Shown: positions 55,966 through 64,000 of the stretch, one piece after another | Numbering within the stretch: position 1 is the stretch's first letter | How the letters are laid out: each line of letters opens with the position of its first letter | NCBI RefSeq assembly: GCF_029855125.1 | Contig: NZ_CP123229.1 | Location: forward strand, 1,736,001-1,800,000 | Direction: 5' to 3' | DNA length: 64,000 bases | Origin: Methylocapsa sp. D3K7 | Lineage (GTDB): Bacteria > Pseudomonadota > Alphaproteobacteria > Rhizobiales > Beijerinckiaceae | Translations under genes and position numbers: made by a program | The notes under the pieces: model-generated | What the model saw: only the letters and a program-made list of their open reading frames with translations | What the model was told of the DNA's origin: nothing | The model's database searches: none

Positions 55966-56008
55966 TTTCTCTGCGCTTCTCTCCGGACAATTGCGCAGCG
56001 CAGAGAAA
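55966..56008 (+). promoter_or_regulatory. Stem-loop between mxaF and mxaJ
   Basis: TTTCTCTGCGC (55966-55976) pairs perfectly with GCGCAGAGAAA (55998-56008), an 11-bp stem with a 21-nt loop. There is no T-run after it. Because the operon continues, it is more likely a partial terminator or a 3' stabiliser that raises mxaF mRNA over the rest. Confidence 0.6.
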
Positions 56009-56079
56009 TCGTCGCCCGGATGGGTATCAGACATCCGGGCGGCTCCTCACTTGAGCGCAATCACCTATCGGAACCCCCC

Positions 56080-56958
56080 ATGTCATCTGCCCCCATACCG
56101 AAAATTTGCATCGCTTTATTGGCAGATGTCCTGTTGTGTGGCGCGGCTGCAGCACCGCCAGTCCAGCCCGGCGGCGCTGCGCCTGCGCCCCAGGACACCG
56201 CTCCCATCTTGCACATCTGCGCAGCCAAGAAAGAGCCGCCTTTCTCACTCGAAGATGGCTCGGGCTATGAAAACAAGATTGCTACCGCTCTGGCTCAGGC
56301 CGTGAACCGCAAGCCGCAATTCGTCTGGTCTGATAAGCCCGCCATTTATCTTGTCCGGGACTTTCTCGACAAAAAGCTCTGTGATGTCGTCATTGGCCTT
56401 GATACGGGCGATTCGCGGGTCTTGACTACGGCGCCCTATTTTCGGTCGGGCTATGTCTTCGTCTCCCGCGCCGACCGCGATCTTTCCCTGCATAGCTGGT
56501 CTGATCCGGTCTTGAAGAGTTTCGGGCATGTCGCGGTTTCCTTCGGCTCGCCGAGCGAAGTCATGCTGAAGGAGATCGGCCTTTATGAAGAGGATATGGC
56601 TTATCTGTACTCACTTGTGAATTTCCGTTCGCCTCGCAACCAATATACACAGGTCGAGCCGTCCCGCATGATCTCCGAAGTTATCAGTGGCAATGCCGAT
56701 CTTGCCGTCGCCTTCGCGCCGGAAGTCGCCCGCTATGTCAAATCCTCCACAGTGCCGCTCAGAATGACGCTGATCGATGATGATGCGAAGCGCTCCGACG
56801 GCGAGAAGATCACCCAGCGCTACGATCAGTCGGTCGGCGTCCGCCGCGATGATCAGGCGCTTCTCGACGAGCTGAATGCGGGATTGGGACGGGCCAAACC
56901 GAAGATCGATGCAATCCTGGTATCAGAGGGTATCCCAGCGTTGCCGGTAACCAACTGA
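56080..56958 (+). CDS. mxaJ: MxaJ, periplasmic binding-protein-like methanol oxidation factor
   Basis: A 292-residue protein with signal peptide (MSSAPIPKICIALLADVLLC...) and a family 3 solute-binding fold: LHICAAKKEPPFSLEDGSGY, then KLCDVVIGLDTGDSRVLTTA, RSGYVFVSRADR and ISGNADLAVAFAPEVARYV. MxaJ is needed for methanol dehydrogenase maturation and may interact with MxaF. The frame opens upstream at 56020; ATG 56080 begins the signal peptide. Position between mxaF and mxaG is canonical. Confidence 0.93.
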   Translation: MSSAPIPKICIALLADVLLCGAAAAPPVQPGGAAPAPQDTAPILHICAAKKEPPFSLEDGSGYENKIATALAQAVNRKPQFVWSDKPAIYLVRDFLDKKLCDVVIGLDTGDSRVLTTAPYFRSGYVFVSRADRDLSLHSWSDPVLKSFGHVAVSFGSPSEVMLKEIGLYEEDMAYLYSLVNFRSPRNQYTQVEPSRMISEVISGNADLAVAFAPEVARYVKSSTVPLRMTLIDDDAKRSDGEKITQRYDQSVGVRRDDQALLDELNAGLGRAKPKIDAILVSEGIPALPVTN

Positions 56959-56994
56959 GCGAGCAGGGACAATTTGGGAAGAAATGATCCAATT

Positions 56995-57576
56995 ATGAAA
57001 TTCAGTTCTCGTACTTTTGCGTCGATTTTTGGTTTTGGCGTAGGCCTATGCGTGCTTGCTGCTGTGGCTGAAGATGCTAACGTCGAATTGCGCAACACGG
57101 TCACAGGAGAACTCCTCGACCTCAGCACAGCGCTTCCCGAAGGGCGTGATACACCGGGCGTGAAGAAGTTCCTGCAGACGGGTGTCGATCCCTATCTGGA
57201 AGATGTGAGCTGCCTCAAGGCCGGCGAGCAGACTTTCCTCTCCGCCTGTTCAGGCTGCCATGGCCATATTGGCGAAGGCAAGATCGGCCCTGGTCTCAAC
57301 GACGATTATTGGACCTATCCGCAGAACACGACCGATGCGGGGCTTTTTTCTACCATCTTCGGTGGGGCGCAGGCGCAAATGGGACCTCAATATGAAAATC
57401 TCAACCTCGACGAGATATTGCGGGTCATGTCCTGGGTTCGTCACCTCTACAAGGATGATGTGCAGCATGCGTTCTGGCTGAATGACGAGCAAAAGAAGAA
57501 ATACCACCCTTATCAGCCGGGTGAAACATTTCCCGACGATCCGCCGGGCCAATGCGCAAAGACCAGCGGAAAATAA
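56995..57576 (+). CDS. mxaG: Cytochrome cL MxaG, electron acceptor of methanol dehydrogenase
   Basis: A 193-residue class I c-type cytochrome with a signal peptide (ends about AVAE). The heme motif CSGCH is at residues 85-89, and the distal Met is likely Met129 (AQAQMGPQY). The sequence NTVTGELLDLSTALPEGRDT and DYWTYPQNTTDAGLFSTIFG is characteristic of cytochrome cL. It takes electrons from PQQ and passes them to cytochrome cH. ATG 56995 follows GGGAAGAA. Confidence 0.95.
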   Translation: MKFSSRTFASIFGFGVGLCVLAAVAEDANVELRNTVTGELLDLSTALPEGRDTPGVKKFLQTGVDPYLEDVSCLKAGEQTFLSACSGCHGHIGEGKIGPGLNDDYWTYPQNTTDAGLFSTIFGGAQAQMGPQYENLNLDEILRVMSWVRHLYKDDVQHAFWLNDEQKKKYHPYQPGETFPDDPPGQCAKTSGK

Positions 57577-57640
57577 GGCTGCGCCTTTTCGGGGCGTGGT
57601 CCCCACCACTTTCGTCGCGACGATCAAAGGAGGAAGATAA

Positions 57641-57943
57641 ATGTCGATTCTACGCTGCACAACCACACTTGCAATACTGACCGCGCTCTTCAGTTTCCCC
57701 GCTGGAGTCGCTCGGGCTTATGACGGCACGCAGTGCAAAACGCCGGGCAATTGCTGGGAGCCAAAGCCCGGATTCCCAGAAAAAGTTGCTGGGTCGAAAT
57801 ATGATCCGAAGCACGATCCCAAAGAGCTCGCCAAGCAGTCGGACTCGATCAAGGCGATGGAAGAGAGAAACCGCAAGAGGGTTGAATATTTCAAATCGAC
57901 GGGCAAGTTCGTCTATGACGTGGACAAGATCCCCGCTCAATGA
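57641..57943 (+). CDS. mxaI: Methanol dehydrogenase small subunit MxaI
   Basis: A 100-residue protein with signal peptide 1-26 and a mature small, lysine-rich part. Cys32 and Cys38 (TQCKTPGNCWEP) correspond to the disulfide of the family. The motif CWEPKPGFPEKVAGSKYDPK is diagnostic. It forms the alpha2beta2 enzyme with MxaF. A strong AAAGGAGG precedes the ATG. Its presence confirms an Mxa-type and not a Xox-type system. Confidence 0.97.
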   Translation: MSILRCTTTLAILTALFSFPAGVARAYDGTQCKTPGNCWEPKPGFPEKVAGSKYDPKHDPKELAKQSDSIKAMEERNRKRVEYFKSTGKFVYDVDKIPAQ

Positions 57944-57983
57944 GCGGGGCTTGATCCTGGTGCGCGAGCGGGATTGATCGAGC

Positions 57984-59015
57984 ATGTTCCAGTCCCAACT
58001 CTCTGCGTCAAGTCTTGGCGATTGGCGTGAGCGGGCCGCACGCCTTGAGGCCGAGGTCGAGAAGGCGATCCTCGGTCAGTCACGGCTCATTCGCCTCGTG
58101 ACTATCGCGATTTTTGCCTGCGGTCATGTGCTGCTCGAAGGCGATGTCGGCGTCGGCAAAACAACCCTGCTGCGCGCCGTCTCGCGCGCGCTCGGGGGAG
58201 GTTACGCCCGCGTCGAGGGTGCGATCGACATGATGCCGAATGATCTCCTCTATCACACCTATCTGGCAGAGGACGGCCGGCCGCGCGTCGAGCCGGGACC
58301 GATCCTGCGCCAGTCGGACAATCTGTCGATCTTCTTTTTCAACGAGATCAACCGGTCGCGCCCGCAAGTCCATTCCGTTCTCCTGCGCTTGATGGCCGAA
58401 CGAAAACTTACCGCTTTCAATCGTGATTATGTATTTCCTTTTTTGCAAGTTTTCGCCGACCGTAATCTGATCGAACGGGAGGAGACTTTTGAGCTGCCGG
58501 CTGCGGCACGCGACCGTTTTCTCATGGAACTCTCCATGGCAACCCCGCAGGATCCGGCCATTCGCGAAAGGCTGCTGTTTGATCCGGAATTCTATGATGT
58601 CGATGGCCTGCTGACTCGTATCGGTGAGACGGTCCTCGATTATCGCAAGATTCCTGAAGTCGCCCTGGCTGTGCAGCAGTCTGTGCGGGCCAAAGGAGCC
58701 TTGCGATCCTATCTTCTGCGCTTGTGGAGCGCCTTGCTCGATCCGGCTTCTGCCGGCATCGCACTGCCGGATGTTGACCTTGAGAATATTGTGCGGGGCG
58801 GCGCCAGTCCGCGTGGTCTCGCTTTTGTCGTGCGCGCGGCAAAGGTGCGCGCCTGGCTCGAAGACCGAGATTATCTGGTGCCGGAAGACATTCGCGAGAT
58901 TTTTGTGGAAACCATGGCGCATCGGGTGTTCGTCGATCCGGTCTACGCACTGCGCGGCGATGACATTGTCCGTCAGCTTTGCCGCGCTGTTCTTGACGTC
59001 ATACCGGCGCCATGA
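57984..59015 (+). CDS. mxaR: MoxR-family AAA+ ATPase MxaR
   Basis: A 343-residue AAA+ ATPase with Walker A GDVGVGKTT (residues 53-61), Walker B-like LSIFFFNEINRSRPQVH and the MoxR helix RLMAERKLTAFNRDYVFPF. In mxa operons it acts with von Willebrand-domain partners in calcium insertion and enzyme maturation. It overlaps mxaS by 4 bp (ATGA). The name moxR was given to this gene family from methanol oxidation operons. Confidence 0.93.
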   Translation: MFQSQLSASSLGDWRERAARLEAEVEKAILGQSRLIRLVTIAIFACGHVLLEGDVGVGKTTLLRAVSRALGGGYARVEGAIDMMPNDLLYHTYLAEDGRPRVEPGPILRQSDNLSIFFFNEINRSRPQVHSVLLRLMAERKLTAFNRDYVFPFLQVFADRNLIEREETFELPAAARDRFLMELSMATPQDPAIRERLLFDPEFYDVDGLLTRIGETVLDYRKIPEVALAVQQSVRAKGALRSYLLRLWSALLDPASAGIALPDVDLENIVRGGASPRGLAFVVRAAKVRAWLEDRDYLVPEDIREIFVETMAHRVFVDPVYALRGDDIVRQLCRAVLDVIPAP

Positions 59016-59857
59016 CCGGCCTGGCGGAAATCGCCTATCGCCCGCGTGGCACTTTTGCCAATGCCGCGATTGGAACGCATCGTTCCAAAATGATCGGCGG
59101 CGATGGTGTTTTTCGCGATCAGGCGCTGTTTTGGTGCTGTCCCGATGCCCGGCGCATCGATATTCGCGCTACCCTCAACGATCCGTTCGGTGAAACTTAT
59201 GTGCGAAGGTTCGAGCAGCGGCGAGCGATCGATGTCTATGCGCTTGTCGATCTCTCCGGATCGATGCGCTATGAAGGCTCGGCCAGCAAGCTTGCTCTAT
59301 CCGCGAGCCTCTGCGTCTCGCTCGCCTATTCTGTGACCCGCATCGGCGATCGTTTCGGTCTCATTGGCTGCGACGAGCGTATAAGAGAGGACGTTTTCCT
59401 TCCAGCGACTCGGGTGCGTCGCGCGGCAGTTGCTGCCGGGAAACGTCTCTTAAGCGTGCCTTGCTATGGCTCAAGCGTCGAGGGTTTATTGGATGCGGCG
59501 GTGCTCCTTGGCGGGCGAAGAAAACTTGTCCTGTTGATTTCCGATTTCAGGCAAAATTTTACGTTTCTCGAAAAACTCTTTGATGCGCTTTCCCTCCATG
59601 ATGTCGCACCGATCTGTCTTGTCGATCCCGACGAGGAAAACTTGCCCCATTGGGGGTTGACGGAGATCGCCGATCTTGAGAGTGGGCGGCGTCGGCTGAT
59701 TGTCCTACGTCCTTCTTTGCGTGCCCGCTGGCTGGCCTTAGAGGTACTCCGCCGCCGGGCACTCGAACGGCTCTCCGCACGCTATGGACGTGGCCTCTAC
59801 ACCATGAAAGGCCAAATCGATTCGCGCGATCTAACCCGCTATTTGCTGAGCCATTGA
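59012..59857 (+). CDS. mxaS: MxaS, DUF58/vWA-like maturation protein
   Basis: A 281-residue cytoplasmic protein. The DUF58 core has a MIDAS-like DLSGS at residues 80-84 (DVYALVDLSGSMRYEG) and later RKLVLLISDFRQNF. DUF58 proteins usually pair with MoxR ATPases, and the two genes overlap here. Required for active methanol dehydrogenase in methylotrophs. Length and order are normal. Confidence 0.92.
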   Translation: MTGLAEIAYRPRGTFANAAIGTHRSKMIGGDGVFRDQALFWCCPDARRIDIRATLNDPFGETYVRRFEQRRAIDVYALVDLSGSMRYEGSASKLALSASLCVSLAYSVTRIGDRFGLIGCDERIREDVFLPATRVRRAAVAAGKRLLSVPCYGSSVEGLLDAAVLLGGRRKLVLLISDFRQNFTFLEKLFDALSLHDVAPICLVDPDEENLPHWGLTEIADLESGRRRLIVLRPSLRARWLALEVLRRRALERLSARYGRGLYTMKGQIDSRDLTRYLLSH

Positions 59858-59858
59858 G

Positions 59859-60776
59859 ATGAGGAAGCGGCGGACGATCCTGGCGATCTTTTGTCTTGGG
59901 CAGATTCTCTTGCCGTCGCTGGCACAGGCGGCCGAGTTGAAGATCCAGGCGCCGCGCCAATTCGGCTATTTCGTCGGCGATCTCATCGAGGCATATGTTG
60001 GCATCCGCACGCCGCAGAGTGCGGAACTCCAGCCAGCTTCCCTTCCAACACCCGGCCCGTTGAATGCTTGGCTCACTTTGCGCGGGGTTACTGTTTCGCG
60101 CAGCAAAGAGGTCGCCGGAACGCTCTGGCACCTGCATCTCACCTATCAGAATTTCTATCTGGCGCTCGATGTTCGCGAGGTGGAGATTCCGGCTTTGTCG
60201 CTGACCTTTCAAGATGGCGGCGAGCAAACCACGGTCGAAGTTCCGAGCTGGCGAATCCGCGTCGCGCCTTTGCGCGAGGTCCTGCCGGAAAAGCAGGAAA
60301 ATGCAGTTGATTATCTGCGTCCGGATGCCCCGAACGTTCCGGTTGTGGAACGCGGCGAAGTGCGAACCGGCGTCCTTGCTAGTCTGACGGTTCTTTTGGC
60401 GCTCTTATGTCTTAGGGATCGCGCCCTATGGCCTTTCCAAAAACGCCGGGCGCGCGTCTTCACCGCGGCGGCACGGCAGATATCGGCGCTCGCTAAGCAA
60501 ACAACAGGGCCGGAATTTTATCCCGCTGCTTTTCGTACTCTCCATCGCAGCCTTGAGAAGACGGCAGGCCATGCCATCCTTTTTGAGGATCTACCGGCCT
60601 ATTTACGCAATCATCCGCAATTCGCCCCACTCACCGAGTCGTTTCAGAGATTTTTCGAAGCCTCGCGCGAAGCTTTTTTCAGCGAGACGGACAAAGACTT
60701 AAGCCACCTCTTTGGCAAGCCAGATCTCCTCGCCTTCGCCTGGCGGCTTGCGGCGCTTGAGAGGGCTGTGCCATGA
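59859..60776 (+). CDS. mxaA: MxaA, membrane protein for methanol dehydrogenase calcium insertion
   Basis: A 305-residue protein with signal peptide (MRKRRTILAIFCLGQILLPS, ends AQA), a periplasmic beta-rich part (RQFGYFVGDLIEAYVGI, TVEVPSWRIRVAPLRE), one helix at about residues 170-186 and a cytoplasmic helical tail. MxaA is needed for incorporation of calcium into MxaF. It starts 1 bp after mxaS ends and overlaps mxaC by 4 bp. Confidence 0.9.
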   Translation: MRKRRTILAIFCLGQILLPSLAQAAELKIQAPRQFGYFVGDLIEAYVGIRTPQSAELQPASLPTPGPLNAWLTLRGVTVSRSKEVAGTLWHLHLTYQNFYLALDVREVEIPALSLTFQDGGEQTTVEVPSWRIRVAPLREVLPEKQENAVDYLRPDAPNVPVVERGEVRTGVLASLTVLLALLCLRDRALWPFQKRRARVFTAAARQISALAKQTTGPEFYPAAFRTLHRSLEKTAGHAILFEDLPAYLRNHPQFAPLTESFQRFFEASREAFFSETDKDLSHLFGKPDLLAFAWRLAALERAVP

Positions 60777-61801
60777 CGCTTGCGCTCGACTCTCCCGTGG
60801 TTCTGGCCCTCTTGCCCTTGGCTTTGACACCCTTCATCTTTTCCGCCTTGCGTCCCTCCTTTATCCCGTCGCTCGAGGCGGCGCCGCCAGACCTTGTTTC
60901 CCGCCTCTCTGCCGCGGGTCTCGCCTTCTTCGCCGCCATCTCTATTGCCGCAAGTCTCCTTGCTCTTGCCGGTCTGCACACCGCACAAGGCTTTGTAACC
61001 AAAATAGTCGAGGGTGCCGAGATCGTCATCTTGATCGATCGCAGCGGCAGCATGAATGAAACTTTTGCCGGCCGCCAGCCTTCCGGCGAGGAGGAATCGA
61101 AAACTTCCGCCGCGAAGAGGATCTTGGCGGATTTCTTCAACGGCGCAGCGCATGATCTTGTCGGCGTCGCCGCCTTTTCTACCTCGCCTATGCTGGTCAT
61201 GCCGATAACCAACCATCCTGCTGCCTATGAAGCGGCGATCGCGGCGATCGATCGTCCGGGACTCGATTATACCAATATGGCACGTGGGCTTGCCCTGGCA
61301 CTTTCCATGTTCAAGCCGGGCTTTACCGGTCGCTCGCGGGCGATCCTGCTCGTTTCCGATGGCGCCGCGCTCATCGATCCCAAAGTTCAGGAGGAGCTTC
61401 GCTCGGATTTCCAGAAGATCAAAGTCAATCTCTATTGGCTGTTCTTGAGAACGGCGGGCAGCAAGGGCTTTACCGACCAACCCAAGCCCGGCGAAGATAC
61501 GCCGCAAGCCATGCCCGAGCACCATCTCGATCTCTATTTCAAGACACTTGGCGTGCCCTATCGGGCGTTTGAAGCGGAGGGGCCGCAGGCCGTTACAGAG
61601 GCCGTCAATCAAATTGGCCAGCTTGAGCGGCATCCCATGGAGATCGACGAGGCACGGCCAAGAACCGATTTCACGCCGCTGTTGAGCAAGATTGCTTTGC
61701 TGGCAACGCTCCTGGTCCTTGCTGCCAAATGGACCGAGACGCGCGCAGGAACGCCTCTCGGCTCGCCGCCGCGGCGGCTCTTGCCGGGAGAACGCCGATG
61801 A
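60773..61801 (+). CDS. mxaC: MxaC, vWA-domain membrane protein
   Basis: A 342-residue BatA-like protein: helices at about residues 5-25 and 45-67, a von Willebrand A domain with a MIDAS motif DRSGS at 89-93 (IVILIDRSGSMNETFAG), TNMARGLALAL and SRAILLVSDGAAL, and a C-terminal helix (LLSKIALLATLLVLAAKW). It works with MxaR, MxaS, MxaL and MxaA in enzyme maturation. It overlaps both neighbours by 4 bp. Confidence 0.92.
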   Translation: MTLALDSPVVLALLPLALTPFIFSALRPSFIPSLEAAPPDLVSRLSAAGLAFFAAISIAASLLALAGLHTAQGFVTKIVEGAEIVILIDRSGSMNETFAGRQPSGEEESKTSAAKRILADFFNGAAHDLVGVAAFSTSPMLVMPITNHPAAYEAAIAAIDRPGLDYTNMARGLALALSMFKPGFTGRSRAILLVSDGAALIDPKVQEELRSDFQKIKVNLYWLFLRTAGSKGFTDQPKPGEDTPQAMPEHHLDLYFKTLGVPYRAFEAEGPQAVTEAVNQIGQLERHPMEIDEARPRTDFTPLLSKIALLATLLVLAAKWTETRAGTPLGSPPRRLLPGERR

Positions 61802-62439
61802 GATCGCAATTAGCGGACGCCTATAGCCTGCATTTCGTCGTCGCGCAGAAAATCCAGGCCTTGCGGCGCTTCTTGGCAGGCTTCTGGCGCCATATCCGCT
61901 CGGTGGTGCTTATTGTGTCGCTTGCCGGATCGGTCCTCGCGACAGCATTAAGCGCTTATCTTTGGATCAACACGCACGCTGCGAACAAAGCCATTCAAGA
62001 TTTGTCTGCAGGCCGCGACCGGCCGGTGGAGAGCATAGCGGCGCCGGAGGTCCTTCTCGCGCGGATCACCAGCCTGACGAAGCGCGACGACACCGATGCG
62101 CCACGCCTCCTCATCGATGGACTTGAGCGACAGGGCGAGATGGAACTTGCCGCCCAGGGCCGCTACAATCTGGCCAATGCGCTCCTACGCAAGGCTTTTG
62201 CCGCGCTCGAAAAGGGCGATCTCGAAGCGGCCGGCCCTCTGGTCACTCTGAGCCGGCGCGAATACCGCCGTTCGCTCGCGTTACGTCCCGATTTTTGGGA
62301 CGCCAAATTCAATTTCGATGTCGCCTCCCGGCTCATTCGGGAATATCCCGAACTCGATCGCACCAGTGGAGACGAGTTGCTCGCCGATCCCAAAAACATT
62401 TGGACTGATATTCCAGGCCTGCCGAAAGGCTTGCCTTGA
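61798..62439 (+). CDS. mxaK: MxaK, membrane-anchored maturation protein
   Basis: A 213-residue protein with one helix (VVLIVSLAGSVLATALSAYL, about residues 36-56) and a helical TPR-like periplasmic part (GRYNLANALLRKAFAALEKG, ALRPDFWDAKFNFDVASRLI). ATG 61798 overlaps the mxaC stop (ATGA). Known to be needed for active methanol dehydrogenase, precise role open. Confidence 0.9.
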   Translation: MRSQLADAYSLHFVVAQKIQALRRFLAGFWRHIRSVVLIVSLAGSVLATALSAYLWINTHAANKAIQDLSAGRDRPVESIAAPEVLLARITSLTKRDDTDAPRLLIDGLERQGEMELAAQGRYNLANALLRKAFAALEKGDLEAAGPLVTLSRREYRRSLALRPDFWDAKFNFDVASRLIREYPELDRTSGDELLADPKNIWTDIPGLPKGLP

Positions 62440-63443
62440 TGCGTGCGCGCCTGAATGATCCGCGTCTTCTTTTGCTCGCCACCACCGCCGCTTTGCTGCT
62501 CCTTTCCATCGTTGTGCCAAGCATCAAAATCGAACGCAAGGGCTACGACCTCCTCGCGGTCCTTGACATCACCGGCAGCATGAACACGCGCGACTATGTG
62601 TTGAACGAAAAGCCGATAAGCCGTCTCGAACTTGCCAAGCTTGCCTTGCGCGATCTCGCCCGAAATCTTCCTTGTCCGTCGCGGTTAGGTCTGGCGATCT
62701 TCACCGAACGCCAACCGTTCCTGCTGTTCGAGCCGATCGACATCTGTGCCGATTTCGCTCCCGTCGATGCGGCTATTGCCTCACTCGATTGGCGGATGGC
62801 TTGGGAGGGGGACAGCCATATTGCCGCGGGGCTTTACCGGGCCGTGGCGATGGCGAAGGATTTGAGTACGGACGTGATCTTCATCACCGATGGTCAGGAG
62901 GCGCCGCCGTTGCCGTGGTCCGGTGGTCCGACCTTTGAAGGCCGGCACGGCGAAGTCGGCGGGCTCATCATCGGCGCCGGCAATTATGCCTTGTCGCCCA
63001 TTCCAAAATTCGATGACAATGGCCGGGAAACAGGCTTTTACGCCGCCGAGGATGTGCCCCATGAAAGCCGTTTTGGCTTGCCGCCACCTGAGGCGGAAAA
63101 TCGCGAGGGCTATAATCCGCGCAACGCGCCGTTCGGCTCGACCATAGTTCTTGGCACCGAACATTTATCCTCAGTGCGAGAGTCCTATCTGAAGGAACTC
63201 GCCAATATCACCGGCTTGACCTACCGCCATCTCGCACGCGTCCCGGATTTAGCCAAGGCGGTCAGGGACGCAGCTACACCTCGCCCGCGCCCCGGTACCA
63301 TCGATCTACGGCCCTGGTTCATTGCGATGGCACTTATATGCCTCATTTTCCTTTATCTCGCGTTGCCGATCACCGAGCGGCTTCGCTCTTTCCAGGAGCG
63401 CCGCTTGCTCCACCTTTCCACCTTGAAAAGGAGATCTCCTTGA
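62439..63443 (+). CDS. mxaL: MxaL, vWA-domain membrane protein
   Basis: A 334-residue BatB-like protein: N-terminal helix (LLLLATTAALLLLSIVVP), a vWA domain with MIDAS DITGS (residues 43-47, LLAVLDITGSMNTRDY), STDVIFITDGQEAPPL and a C-terminal helix (PWFIAMALICLIFLYLALP). The start is the ATG at 62439, overlapping the mxaK stop by one base; a TTG one codon earlier is an alternative. Acts in calcium insertion. Confidence 0.92.
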   Translation: MRARLNDPRLLLLATTAALLLLSIVVPSIKIERKGYDLLAVLDITGSMNTRDYVLNEKPISRLELAKLALRDLARNLPCPSRLGLAIFTERQPFLLFEPIDICADFAPVDAAIASLDWRMAWEGDSHIAAGLYRAVAMAKDLSTDVIFITDGQEAPPLPWSGGPTFEGRHGEVGGLIIGAGNYALSPIPKFDDNGRETGFYAAEDVPHESRFGLPPPEAENREGYNPRNAPFGSTIVLGTEHLSSVRESYLKELANITGLTYRHLARVPDLAKAVRDAATPRPRPGTIDLRPWFIAMALICLIFLYLALPITERLRSFQERRLLHLSTLKRRSP

Positions 63444-63967
63444 GACTGAACCTTCTTGCCGGCCTGGTTTTTATTTTCGCGTCGCCGTGCCTCGCCCACG
63501 GGCCGACCCCGATCAAAGTTGACGAGATTGTCACGATTGCCGCCGACCCGCAGAAGGTGTGGGCGATAGTCGGTGCTTTCGGTGGGATCGCCAAATGGCA
63601 TCCCGACATCAAGAGCGTTGATGCGACCGGCGGCGATGCGTTGGGCGGTGAACGTACCCTCACTTTTCAAAACGACGCCGCGCTCAAGGAGAGTCTCGAT
63701 GAATTTGATTCGAGCGCGCTCAAATATTCCTATCGTATGCTCGACCCAAATCTCGATGCTTTGCCGGTCAGCTCTTATTCCATGACCCTTGCGGTGCGCC
63801 CGGCGTCGGGCGGAGGCAGTGAGGTCGAGTGGTATGGCCGTCTCTATCGCGGCGACACCGGCAATGAGCCGCCGGATAATCTCAATGATGATGCGGCTCG
63901 CCAAGCGGTCGGCAATTTTCTGCGCCATGGGCTGCAGGCGCTTAAGGCGAAATTGGAAGCGAAATAG
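63440..63967 (+). CDS. mxaD: MxaD, periplasmic SRPBCC protein
   Basis: A 175-residue protein with a signal peptide (RLNLLAGLVFIFASPCLA) and a START/SRPBCC fold: EIVTIAADPQKVWAIVGAFG, GIAKWHPDIKSVDATGGDAL, and a C-terminal helix. MxaD aids electron transfer between methanol dehydrogenase and cytochrome cL. The start is TTG at 63440, overlapping the mxaL stop (TTGA) behind a strong AAAGGAG at about 63426-63432. The longer upstream frame lies within mxaL and is ignored. Confidence 0.92.
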   Translation: MRLNLLAGLVFIFASPCLAHGPTPIKVDEIVTIAADPQKVWAIVGAFGGIAKWHPDIKSVDATGGDALGGERTLTFQNDAALKESLDEFDSSALKYSYRMLDPNLDALPVSSYSMTLAVRPASGGGSEVEWYGRLYRGDTGNEPPDNLNDDAARQAVGNFLRHGLQALKAKLEAK

Positions 63968-63982
63968 ACCTGACGGGCGAAG

Positions 63983-64000
63983 ATGAGTCGGTGGCAATTA
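63983..64000 (+). CDS. Start of next mxa gene (possibly mxaE), cut by window end
   Basis: An ATG at 63983, 15 bp after the mxaD stop and behind GGGCGAAG, opens a frame (MSRWQL) to the window edge. In Methylobacterium mxaE follows mxaD. Six codons are too few to identify the product. Confidence 0.3.

Noticed and set aside
54674..55990. 438-codon minus-strand frame across mxaF
   Set aside because: Antisense shadow created by codon bias in mxaF. No recognisable motifs and no ribosome site.
60644..61633. 329-codon minus-strand frame over mxaA/mxaC
   Set aside because: Antisense to two conserved mxa genes with 4-bp overlaps; no family resemblance.

Overview
The window reads as a chromosomal segment of a methylotrophic or methanotrophic alphaproteobacterium, most likely Rhizobiales and probably Beijerinckiaceae (Methylocapsa/Methylocella-like). 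The evidence is a calcium-type methanol dehydrogenase operon in the order mxaFJGIRSACKLD, a hopanoid cluster, a Mic60/HemY gene pair, an EcfG-type stress promoter, and high-GC coding sequence with strong third-position bias. The genus is inference. No rRNA or tRNA gene was seen.

Layout. 1-739: 3' end of ligA. 740-3430: accessory patch with palindromic repeats, an orphan HEPN-like gene, a TacA/TacT-type toxin-antitoxin pair, a near-consensus parS site and a small secreted protein. 3439-15223: hopanoid biosynthesis, with hpnN on the minus strand, ispH-hpnH on the plus strand, and a tightly overlapping minus-strand operon hpnA-hpnC-hpnD-hpnE-shc-hpnG. IspH supplies isoprenoid precursors, HpnC/D/E make squalene, Shc cyclises it, HpnH and HpnG start side-chain extension, and HpnN moves hopanoids to the outer membrane. 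15743-21780: a lipid-type ABC exporter, a DUF4239 membrane protein, the Mic60-like and HemY-like envelope proteins, and a CsbD stress protein behind an EcfG promoter. 21860-23240: two gene remnants meeting head to head, then a possible 42-residue membrane protein.

23580-50862: a long minus-strand exopolysaccharide region. It holds a priming sugar transferase, a NusG-like antiterminator, a Wzx flippase, four GT4 glycosyltransferases, an EpsG-like polymerase, an O-antigen-ligase-type protein, a Wzc-type tyrosine autokinase, an asparagine-synthase-like amidotransferase, four methyltransferases and a secreted protein of unknown fold. It is interrupted by an IS481 element, an IS630 element inserted at the IS481 transposase stop codon, an IS3 remnant, a sugar dehydrogenase fragment and a decayed gene pair. 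Several genes at 35-38 kb and 41.6-43.9 kb are clearly AT-richer than the rest and look acquired.

51255-64000: methanol oxidation. A trypsin-like membrane-anchored protein and a LytS/NarL-type sensor kinase diverge from the mxa operon. MxaF and MxaI are the PQQ-enzyme subunits, MxaG is its cytochrome cL acceptor, MxaJ is a periplasmic partner, and MxaR/S/A/C/K/L/D are assembly and calcium-insertion factors. The operon runs off the right edge.
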